From NCBI GenBank assembly GCA_005893185.1, contig VBOS01000075.1:1-9277 (forward strand): 9,277 nucleotides of DNA, written 5' to 3'. The notes under the pieces were generated by a model. That model searched no databases. It saw only the letters and a list, made by a program, of their open reading frames with translations, and was not told the DNA's origin. The DNA comes from Candidatus Eiseniibacteriota bacterium (GTDB lineage Bacteria; Eisenbacteria; RBG-16-71-46). Each line of letters begins with the position of its first letter. The first letter of the stretch is position 1. The translations under genes and the position numbers were made by a program. This document shows, in pieces, positions 1 through 6,356 of this stretch.

Positions 1-1
1 G

Positions 2-340
2 CGCACGTTCAACGGATACATCAACGAGTGGGTGCTGGAGCGCGAGCGTGGCGGGCTCCTGACCGGCGAAGGCGACCTGATCGTGGGGGTGGGGATCCCG
101 GTGAGCCGCAACCTCCAGGTCCGCTACCGGCAGCGCGTCCCCGGCATGGAGCGAGAATACGGGGGAACCGGGAAGCCCGTGGACCCCTTCGAGCGCGACG
201 TGGAGGCCGAGTACCGCCTCAACCGCTTCTTCTACGTGACGACCGAGCTCAAGCAGCGTCGGATCCTGACCGGGAGCACGGGCTCGGTGGTCGGGACACC
301 CGATTTCAACGTCAACCTGAAGGCCCGGTGGGAGTACTGA
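2..340 (+). CDS. C-terminal end of a TamB-like (DUF490) envelope protein, 5' truncated by the window
   Basis: The reading frame is open from the window edge (first visible residues RTFNGYINEW) to a TGA at 338-340, giving about 112 residues. The visible part is all beta-type: alternating polar and hydrophobic stretches such as GVGIPVSRNLQVRYRQ, VEAEYRLNRFFYVTTELK and FNVNLKARWEY, ending in an aromatic residue. This matches the strand-rich C-terminus of TamB/DUF490 proteins, which span the periplasm, are anchored in the inner membrane, and work with an Omp85 partner (TamA) in envelope assembly and lipid transport. The next gene encodes an Omp85-type barrel, which supports the call. A GTG at 32 lies inside the frame and is not the real start, because the homologous strand pattern continues upstream of it. 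Another strand-rich envelope protein, such as a small barrel or an LptD-like end, cannot be excluded from this fragment. Confidence 0.6.
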   Translation, partial: RTFNGYINEWVLERERGGLLTGEGDLIVGVGIPVSRNLQVRYRQRVPGMEREYGGTGKPVDPFERDVEAEYRLNRFFYVTTELKQRRILTGSTGSVVGTPDFNVNLKARWEY

Positions 341-392
341 GGATGTGCCGATAACTTGCGACCGGATGGGACCTTCCGCGTCCAAAATGGGG

Positions 393-398
393 TACACT
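393..398 (+). promoter_or_regulatory. candidate -10 element (TACACT) upstream of the Omp85-chimera gene
   Basis: The 109-nt gap after the tamB-like gene holds GGGGTACACTCTTGG. TACACT matches the TAnnnT core of a sigma-70-type -10 box and would start transcription near 405, leaving a leader of about 45 nt before the ATG at 450. No good -35 sits 16-18 nt upstream (370-375 reads GACCTT), so this may be weak, and the gene may instead be read through from the upstream gene. Confidence 0.3.
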
Positions 399-436
399 CT
401 TGGTGGCCGATGCCCCGACGGGGGCCGTGGTGGATC

Positions 437-440
437 GGAG
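437..440 (+). promoter_or_regulatory. Shine-Dalgarno site (GGAG) that decides the start at 450
   Basis: GGAG lies 9 nt before the ATG at 450. That ATG opens directly into a classical signal peptide. The in-frame GTG at 345 would add 35 residues, among them PSASKMGYTL and GRCPDGGRGG, which do not look like part of a secreted protein, and it would bury the signal sequence. The ATG at 450 is therefore preferred. Confidence 0.6.
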
Positions 441-449
441 ACAAACTTC

Positions 450-3400
450 ATGCGCAGGTTGATGGCCTTAGCCGGCCTGGCGCTGGCGCTCGGCGCCCTG
501 GCGGCCGGCCCGGCCGCGGCCCAGTACTTCGGCCAGAACAAGATCCAGTACCGGCAGCACAAGTGGCGGTCGATCAGCGCCGACCACTTCGAGGTCTATT
601 ACTACGACGGCCTCGACAGCCTCGCGATGCGGGTCCTCGACCTGGCCGAGAAGACACACGAGTACCTTTCGCACCGCATGGGCCACGCGCTCGAGCACCG
701 GGTGCCGATCATCCTCTACGGCTCGCACAACGACTTCGCGCAGACCAACGTCACGCCCGAGCTGATCGACGCCAGCACAGGCGGTTTCACCGAGGCGCTG
801 CGCAACCGGGTGGTGCTGCCCTTCACCGGCTCGTACGAGGACCTGCGGCACGTGGTGGTTCACGAGCTGGTGCACGCGATCATGTTCGACCTGCTCTACG
901 CAGGCTCGGCTGCGTCCCTGATCGCCCAGCAGAGCTTCTTCTCGGTCCCGCTGTGGTTCGCCGAGGGCTTGGCCGAGTACCTCTCGCTGGGCCTCGAGTC
1001 CACCGCCGAGATGGTGATGCGGGATGGCACGATCGAGGGCTACCTGCCGCCGCTGGAGTACGGCGGCGGCTACACGATCTACAAGCAGGGACAGTCCGCG
1101 GTCGGGTACCTGGTAGACCGCTACGGCGAGGAGCGGCTGCGCGACCTCCTGCAGCGCATCCGATCGATGCGCAATTTCGATCGGGCCTTCCAGCGCGCGC
1201 TCGACATGACTCCACGCCGATTCGACGAGCAGTGGCGCGAGGCCCTCAAGAAGGAGTACTGGCCGGGCGTGGCCCACCAGGAGGACCCGGACCAGATTGC
1301 ACGGCGGCTGACGGATCACAGGCGCGACGAGAGCAACCTCAACACTTCGCCGTCCATCTCGCCTCAGGGGGACCGCATCGCCTACCTCTCGGATCGCCAC
1401 CAGTACACCGACGTGTACCTGATGTCGGCCTTCGACGGGAAGGTGCTGCGGCGCCTGATCCGCGGCGAGCGGAACCTGGCCTTCGAGAACATGCCGTCGC
1501 TGCGCAGCTCCATCGCCTGGTCGCCCGACGGTCAGCGGCTGGCGCTCACCGCCAAGAGCGCGGGTCGGGACGTCGTCTACATCGTCTCGGCCGAGAACGG
1601 GAAAGTCCTGAGGCGCTTCGACCTCAAGGAGTGCGATGCCCTGGCCTACCCGGCCTGGTCGCCGGTTTCCGATTCGCTGGTCGTGGCCGGACTGGACGCC
1701 GGACGCTCGGACCTGTGGCTGCTCAATACGAGAACCGGCCTCTACCGCCGCCTCACGAACGACGCGTGGGACGAGAAGGAGCCGACCTGGGCGCCGGACG
1801 GCAGCGCGATCACGTTCTCGTCGGATCGCGGCGCGCCCGTCGTGCTCCACCCGGTGAAGTCGCAGGCCGGGTACGGCCGGTACGGGATCTACCAGCTGCG
1901 GATCAAGGACCGCGCGATCGCCCGGGTGATCGATACGTCCGGTGACGATCACTCGCCGGCCTGGTCCCCGGACGGCACGAAGCTCGCGTTCATCTCCGAC
2001 CGGGGCGGCAATCCCAACATGTACGTCTACAACCTCGGGGACTCGACGGTCACGCGGCTCACCGATCTGACGGGGGCGGTCTCGAGCCTCTCGTGGTCGC
2101 GCGAGAACGACCGGTTGGTGTACTCGGCGTTCAACAACGGCGGCTTCGACGTGTTCGAGGTGAGGGAGCCGGTCTCCGTGGGGGCGGTGTTGTCCCACCT
2201 CCAGAAGCGCATGCCGGAAGCCACGCTGACGCTCGAGGCCGCGAGCGCGCCGGCCCAGAGCCACGCCCCGCACGTCGCGCCGATCGCCGCGCGCTGGGCC
2301 GACAGCCTGAGCCTGCCCCAGGATACGATCCGCTCGACGCCCGTCCCCCAGGAACCGCGCATCTCTTTGTCGGGGCACACGGACAGCCTGGGCATCGAGC
2401 CCCCGGCTTGGTCGGGCGGAGAGATTCGCGCCTTCCCTCCGGCCCGGGACACGGCGGCGGCCCTCGCGATCACGCGGCCGCTGGTCGAGCACGGCGGACC
2501 GTTCGCGCTCTCGGATTCGGTGCTGGCGCAGACGGGCGGCCAGTCCCAGTTCGCGCTCAGCGACTTCCTCGGCGACCACAGCCTGTACATCGCGGCCGAC
2601 GTCTTCAGCACGTCGCTCGACGACCTGAACGCGCTCGTGCTCTACAACTACCTTCCCCGGCGCTGGGACTTCGGCGTCGGCATCTTCCATTCCAAGAACT
2701 ATCTGAATTCGAGCGTGACGTCGCTGGGCGAGCCGCTGGGCCGGCCTCGCGATTTCTCGGAGCGGAACTACGGGGCGCTGCTCTCCATGTCGTATCCGTT
2801 CCATCGCTTCCAGCGGGTGGAGTTCGGCTTCCTCCAGTCCTTCGTGGAGCGCACATTCTACGACCGCGACGAGTTCGGGACGTATTTCCCGGCCGGCACC
2901 GAGTACCGCTCGGTGAGCTCGCCCTCCGTGTCGCTGGTCGGCGACAACTCGCTGTTCGGCTATTACGGTCCGGTGAACGGCCATCGCTACACGATCACCT
3001 ACGCGCCTTCGTTCGCGTGGTTCGCGAACGGCGTCAACTACCAGACGGCGACGCTGGACTCCCGCAGGTACATCGACCTGACCCACGGCTACTCGTTCGC
3101 CACGCGGATCCTGGCCGGGGCGAGCGGCGGCCCGCATTCCCAGGTCTTCCGGGTCGGCGGCTTCGCGACGCTGCGCGGGTACCCCGACTTCAGCCTCGTG
3201 GGCTCGCGAGTCGTGATCCTGAACAACGAGTTCCGTTTCCCGTTCATCCACCAGCTCGGATTGGTGGGGCCGGTGCCGGTCGGCAACTTCAACCTGCGCG
3301 GCGTGGGGTTCGTGGACGCGGGGCTGGTGTGGAACCCGGGAGACCCGCTGCGCGGCGTGCAGGTCACGGCCGGGCAGCCCCGCCTGGAGAGCCCGCGGCT

Positions 3401-3527
3401 CGGATTCGGCTGCGGCATTCGCAGCTCGATCTTCTACATGATCTTCAAGCTCGACGTCGCGTGGAACTCGGACCTGCGCAACCAGAGCAGCCCGCACTGG
3501 TACTTCAGCATCGGCCCCGAGTTCTGA
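450..3527 (+). CDS. secreted chimera: HExxH peptidase-like domain + six-bladed TolB/PD40 propeller + Omp85-type outer-membrane barrel
   Basis: The protein has 1025 residues. Residues 1-24 are a signal peptide (RR, a Leu/Ala core, AAA|Q cleavage). Residues about 25-280 resemble the peptidase-MA-like gluzincin family: HELVH at 138-142 (zinc ligands H138 and H142, catalytic E139) and WFAEGLAEY at 169-177, where E172 is the likely third ligand. Residues about 295-570 contain six blade-like repeats with cores such as SPSISPQGDRIAYLS, AWSPDGQRLAL, TWAPDGSAITFSSD and AWSPDGTKLAFISD, as in TolB. Residues about 575-690 are a Pro/Ala/Ser-rich linker. Residues about 700-1025 are a beta-barrel containing LRGY at 908-911, matching the (V/I)RG(F/Y) loop-6 motif of Omp85 proteins, and ending in GPEF with a terminal Phe typical of outer-membrane proteins. 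No POTRA domains are visible. I infer a protein anchored in the outer membrane with the peptidase and propeller in the periplasm, acting in envelope protein assembly or quality control. The TamB-like neighbour supports this. Substrate and activity are unknown. Confidence 0.85.
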   Translation: MRRLMALAGLALALGALAAGPAAAQYFGQNKIQYRQHKWRSISADHFEVYYYDGLDSLAMRVLDLAEKTHEYLSHRMGHALEHRVPIILYGSHNDFAQTNVTPELIDASTGGFTEALRNRVVLPFTGSYEDLRHVVVHELVHAIMFDLLYAGSAASLIAQQSFFSVPLWFAEGLAEYLSLGLESTAEMVMRDGTIEGYLPPLEYGGGYTIYKQGQSAVGYLVDRYGEERLRDLLQRIRSMRNFDRAFQRALDMTPRRFDEQWREALKKEYWPGVAHQEDPDQIARRLTDHRRDESNLNTSPSISPQGDRIAYLSDRHQYTDVYLMSAFDGKVLRRLIRGERNLAFENMPSLRSSIAWSPDGQRLALTAKSAGRDVVYIVSAENGKVLRRFDLKECDALAYPAWSPVSDSLVVAGLDAGRSDLWLLNTRTGLYRRLTNDAWDEKEPTWAPDGSAITFSSDRGAPVVLHPVKSQAGYGRYGIYQLRIKDRAIARVIDTSGDDHSPAWSPDGTKLAFISDRGGNPNMYVYNLGDSTVTRLTDLTGAVSSLSWSRENDRLVYSAFNNGGFDVFEVREPVSVGAVLSHLQKRMPEATLTLEAASAPAQSHAPHVAPIAARWADSLSLPQDTIRSTPVPQEPRISLSGHTDSLGIEPPAWSGGEIRAFPPARDTAAALAITRPLVEHGGPFALSDSVLAQTGGQSQFALSDFLGDHSLYIAADVFSTSLDDLNALVLYNYLPRRWDFGVGIFHSKNYLNSSVTSLGEPLGRPRDFSERNYGALLSMSYPFHRFQRVEFGFLQSFVERTFYDRDEFGTYFPAGTEYRSVSSPSVSLVGDNSLFGYYGPVNGHRYTITYAPSFAWFANGVNYQTATLDSRRYIDLTHGYSFATRILAGASGGPHSQVFRVGGFATLRGYPDFSLVGSRVVILNNEFRFPFIHQLGLVGPVPVGNFNLRGVGFVDAGLVWNPGDPLRGVQVTAGQPRLESPRLGFGCGIRSSIFYMIFKLDVAWNSDLRNQSSPHWYFSIGPEF

Positions 3528-3551
3528 GCGGAGCGCCCGAGGCGACTTCGC

Positions 3552-3580
3552 TGGAGGGCAAGCGCGCGGCAGGGTAGCCT
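3552..3580 (+). promoter_or_regulatory. candidate promoter TGGAGG-17-TAGCCT in the spacer
   Basis: TGGAGG (3552-3557) and TAGCCT (3575-3580) are separated by 17 nt. The -10 has the TAnnnT core, but the -35 is a poor match to TTGACA. Initiation would fall around 3587, almost on the ATG at 3590, so any message from here would be nearly leaderless. A 5-bp inverted repeat, GGGTA/TACCC, brackets the -10 box and could be an operator. It could serve a small unrecognised transcript or act as a distal pcrA promoter. Confidence 0.3.
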
Positions 3581-3798
3581 GTACCCACCATGGGGATTCG
3601 GGTTCCCTCGCCAGCCAAGCGCCTCCGGACGGCCGCTCGACGGTTGGGCTCTGCGGTGGCGCGCATCTCCTCGGCGTGGCGCCGACCCCTCGCACGCCGC
3701 GACCGGCGCGCCGCGCGATCGCAACATCCGGCACCCGCGACCGAACCGCGCCGCTGACGCAACCAGCGACCGCGCGCGCAGGCCGGAACGCCTCCCGG

Positions 3799-3827
3799 TG
3801 GAAGCTCCGCGGACGATCGGCTAGATT
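3799..3827 (+). promoter_or_regulatory. candidate promoter TGGAAG-17-TAGATT for pcrA-gatCAB
   Basis: TGGAAG (3799-3804) lies 17 nt before TAGATT (3822-3827), a good -10 with the TAnnnT core. Initiation near 3834 would give a leader of about 23 nt before the pcrA ATG at 3857. No Shine-Dalgarno sequence lies in that leader. The position directly before the first gene of a tightly packed operon makes this the most credible promoter in the window. Confidence 0.42.
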
Positions 3828-3856
3828 GCGGTTGGGTCGGCCCTCGATCTCCCACC

Positions 3857-6073
3857 ATGGACTCCGCCCTGGAAACCTCGCTCTCTCTCAACGAAGCTCA
3901 GCGTGCCGCGGTCGAGCACGACTCCGGACCGCTGCTGGTGGTGGCGGGCGCGGGCAGCGGCAAGACCCGCGTGCTCACGGCGCGCATCGCGCGCCTGCTC
4001 GGGCGCGGAGTGGCCGCCGAGAACATCCTGGCCTTCACCTTCACGAACCGCGCGGCCCGCGAGATGCGGGAGCGGATCGAGCGCGTGGCAGGAAGTGCGA
4101 CGGCCGCGCTCTGGGTCGGCACCTTTCACGGCACGGCTGTGCGCATCCTGCGGCGCGAGGGAGCAGCACTCGGGATCGCGGCGGGCTTCGCCATCTACGA
4201 CCGCGAGGACCAGGAAGATGTGCTCGCGGATGTGCTCGTGCGGACCCAGGGCGCAGCCGAGCCGGGTGTGTTGTCCGCCGCGCGCCGGCGGATCTCGGAC
4301 GCCAAGAACGCGCTGGTCACGCCCGACGAGATGGCGCGTCTGGCGATCAGCCCGGCGGAGAAGCGCATGGCCGAGATCTACGCCCACTACCAGGCGGCAC
4401 TTCGGGCCGGGGGCGCGCTCGACTTCGACGATCTCATCGCCGAGTGCGTGCGGCTCTTCCGCGAGCATCCGGCGGTCGGCGAGCGCTACGGCCGGCGCTT
4501 CGAGCACGTGCTGGTGGACGAGTACCAGGACACGAACCATGCCCAGTTCCGGCTGGTGGAATCGCTGGCGCGCGTGCACCGGAACCTGTTCGCGGTGGGC
4601 GACGACGATCAGTCGATCTACGGCTGGCGAGGCGCCGACCGCTCGAACGTGCTCGAGTTCGACCAAGCGTTTCCCGGTGCCACCGTGGTGCGTCTCGAGC
4701 AGAACTACCGGTCGACCGGCAACATCCTGAAGGCCGCGAACGCGGTCGTTGCGCACAACCGCCGACGCCAGGAGAAGCGCCTGTGGTGCGAGCGCGAGGA
4801 CGGTCGCCCGCTCCGCTTCGTGCTGGCCGCCGACGAGGCCGAGGAGGCGCGGCGCATTCGCCAGATCCTGACCGAGCGCGTGCGCTCGGGGCGAAGGCTC
4901 GACGAGTGCGCCGTGCTCTACCGCACGAACGCCCAGTCGCGCGCGCTGGAGACCGAGCTGCGCATGGGCCTCGTTCCCTACCAGATCGTGGGCGGCGTCG
5001 CGTTCTACCAGCGCCGTGAGGTGAAGGACCTGATCGCCTACCTGCGCCTGGTGGCGAATCCGGCCGATGCCGTCTCGTTCTGGCGCGTGTGGAACACGCC
5101 GCGCCGGGGCTTGGGGGACGCGGTTCGCGCCCGCGTCGAGGCCTGCATGGCGAAGCTCGGCCTCGCGCCGCTCGCTGCGCTGCGCCACGTGCTGGCCGCG
5201 GGCGAGCTGGCGAAGGCGGCGGGGCGCGGCGCCGGCGAGCTGTTCTCGGTGCTGGACGAGCTGACCGACGCCCTGCGCTCGGGCGGACACGAAGCTGGGC
5301 CCGACTGGATGCTCCGGCGGCTGCTCGATCGCACGGAATATCTGGGAGCCCTGGCCGGCGAGGAGCAGGCCGATGAGCGACGCGCGAACGTCGAGGAGCT
5401 GGTGGCCGCCGCCGCGGCCTTCGCGGCGACCCGCGGCGGGACGCTCGTGGATTTCCTCTCCGAGGCGGCGCTCGTCACCGACGTGGACCGGCTCGAGGAG
5501 GGCGCCGATCGCGTGCTGCTCCTCACCGCCCACAACGCCAAGGGGCTCGAGTTCCCGGTTGTGATCGTGGCGGGCCTCGAGGAGGGACTCTTCCCGCACG
5601 GGGCTTCGAGCACGGACGAGGCCGGGCTCGAGGAGGAGCGGCGGCTCTTCTACGTCGCGCTCACACGCGCGGCCGACGAGGTGCTGCTCACAGCCGCCGC
5701 CTATCGGCGGCGCTTCGACGGGCTGCGCGGCGGGCAGGTCTCGCGCTTCGTGGGTGAGATCCCGGACGATGTGCTGGAGCGAGATGTGACCCCGGGCCAC
5801 GCAGCCGTCGAGCGGGGGCTCGCGGGGGACGGAAGGGGTTCCTCGCGGCCGCACGGGGGCCGCGCGCGCGGAAGCGCCGCCGCCCTCGATCGTCCCGCCG
5901 CCCGTCACCGCGCGCTCGGCCGCACCGTGTACCACGAGAGCTTCGGCCGCGGCGTGGTGGTGGACGCCGAAGGCGAGGGCGGCGAAGCGCGCTTCACCGT
6001 GCGCTTCGCCGCCGGCGTCAAGAAGATCCTGGGGCGATTCCTGAACGGGGGGGACGATGCCGATCAGCCGTGA
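3857..6073 (+). CDS. pcrA: ATP-dependent 3'-5' DNA helicase PcrA/UvrD (superfamily 1A)
   Basis: At 738 residues it has normal PcrA/UvrD length with all helicase motifs in order. The Q motif is LNEAQRAAVEH near the N-terminus. Walker A is GAGSGKT at 31-37. Motif Ia is FTFTNRAAREM. Motif II is DEYQD at 221-225. Motif III is GDDDQSIYGWRGAD (D249 to about 262). Motif IV is EQNYRS at 281-286. Motif V is LTAHNAKGLEF at 556-566, with TAHN where TVHA/TLHS is more usual. Motif VI is RRLFYVALTRA at 595-605. After a variable linker the C-terminus (LGRTVYHESFGRGVVV...GVKKILGRFL) matches the PcrA/UvrD Tudor-like domain that binds RNA polymerase. Family role: translocates on single-stranded DNA in repair, replication-fork clearance and transcription-coupled repair. 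No Shine-Dalgarno site precedes the ATG, but the Q motif follows at once, so the start is secure. The last 17 nt overlap gatC, implying one operon. Confidence 0.95.
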   Translation: MDSALETSLSLNEAQRAAVEHDSGPLLVVAGAGSGKTRVLTARIARLLGRGVAAENILAFTFTNRAAREMRERIERVAGSATAALWVGTFHGTAVRILRREGAALGIAAGFAIYDREDQEDVLADVLVRTQGAAEPGVLSAARRRISDAKNALVTPDEMARLAISPAEKRMAEIYAHYQAALRAGGALDFDDLIAECVRLFREHPAVGERYGRRFEHVLVDEYQDTNHAQFRLVESLARVHRNLFAVGDDDQSIYGWRGADRSNVLEFDQAFPGATVVRLEQNYRSTGNILKAANAVVAHNRRRQEKRLWCEREDGRPLRFVLAADEAEEARRIRQILTERVRSGRRLDECAVLYRTNAQSRALETELRMGLVPYQIVGGVAFYQRREVKDLIAYLRLVANPADAVSFWRVWNTPRRGLGDAVRARVEACMAKLGLAPLAALRHVLAAGELAKAAGRGAGELFSVLDELTDALRSGGHEAGPDWMLRRLLDRTEYLGALAGEEQADERRANVEELVAAAAAFAATRGGTLVDFLSEAALVTDVDRLEEGADRVLLLTAHNAKGLEFPVVIVAGLEEGLFPHGASSTDEAGLEEERRLFYVALTRAADEVLLTAAAYRRRFDGLRGGQVSRFVGEIPDDVLERDVTPGHAAVERGLAGDGRGSSRPHGGRARGSAAALDRPAARHRALGRTVYHESFGRGVVVDAEGEGGEARFTVRFAAGVKKILGRFLNGGDDADQP

Positions 6074-6356
6074 GGAGGTGAGACGCATCGCCGAGCTGGC
6101 GCGCCTCGAGATCCCGGAGGCGAAGCTCGACCGCCTGGCCGGCGAGCTGTCGAAGGTGCTCGACTTCGCGGCCACGCTGAACCGCCTCGACCTCGAGGGG
6201 CTTGAGCCGTCGCAGTTCGCGCCCGCCGACGCCCCGCTGCGCGAGGACGTTGTGAACGGCAGGCGGCTGGCGCGTGAGACGGCGCTGGCAGCCGCGCCCG
6301 AGCGCGAGGACGGCTTCTTTCGCGTTCCTCCCGTGGTGGAGAACCTGAACCCGTGA
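6057..6356 (+). CDS. gatC: Asp-tRNA(Asn)/Glu-tRNA(Gln) amidotransferase subunit C
   Basis: It has 99 residues, the usual GatC size. Family features visible are VRRIAELARLEI near the N-terminus, then a helical KVLDFAATLNRLDLEGLEPS segment, and the C-terminal DGFFRVPPVVEN tail (typical form: F.VP.V.E). GatC is a small non-catalytic chain that wraps around GatA and GatB and stabilises the complex, which converts misacylated Glu-tRNA(Gln) or Asp-tRNA(Asn) to the amidated form. The ATG at 6057 lies inside the end of pcrA (17-nt overlap), preceded by a G-run at 6047-6053 that can act as ribosome binding site, so its translation is probably coupled to pcrA. It overlaps gatA by 4 nt (GTGA). Confidence 0.95.
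   Translation: MPISREEVRRIAELARLEIPEAKLDRLAGELSKVLDFAATLNRLDLEGLEPSQFAPADAPLREDVVNGRRLARETALAAAPEREDGFFRVPPVVENLNP

Larger units (their letters stand above)
3528..3856 (+). other. 329-nt spacer between the Omp85 chimera and pcrA; no convincing gene
   Basis: There is no strong hairpin followed by a U-run, so no clear Rho-independent terminator for the upstream gene. Two -35/-10-like pairs are present (3552-3580 and 3799-3827). An ATG at 3590 opens a 55-codon frame to a TGA at 3755-3757. It encodes an Arg- and Ala-rich, very basic peptide starting MGIRVPSPAKRL. By my count its three codon positions each have about three quarters G+C. The flanking genes instead concentrate G+C in the third position, so I do not call this frame a gene. 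The rest is GC-rich sequence with no recognisable RNA gene. GGGTA(3572-3576) and TACCC(3582-3586) form a short inverted repeat. Confidence 0.6.

Noticed and set aside
345..449. Upstream GTG start that would extend the Omp85 chimera by 35 residues
   Set aside because: It would place non-secretory residues before a clear signal peptide, and the ATG at 450 has its own GGAG at good spacing.
468..3734. Very long open frame on the minus strand (1088 codons) opposite the Omp85 chimera
   Set aside because: It is a mirror of the plus-strand gene in GC-rich DNA. Its translation is Arg/Ala/Val/Glu-rich without domains, while the plus strand shows a signal peptide, HExxH, propeller and barrel motifs.
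3676..5019. 447-codon plus-strand frame overlapping the start of pcrA
   Set aside because: It is a different frame from pcrA, with Arg/Pro/Gly-rich low-complexity translation and no motif; it is an out-of-frame shadow.
5844..5864. 7-bp inverted repeat CGCGGCC/GGCCGCG with a 7-nt loop
   Set aside because: It lies inside the pcrA coding region, in the variable linker before the Tudor-like domain, where GC-rich Arg/Gly/Ala codons produce such palindromes by chance; there is no T-run.
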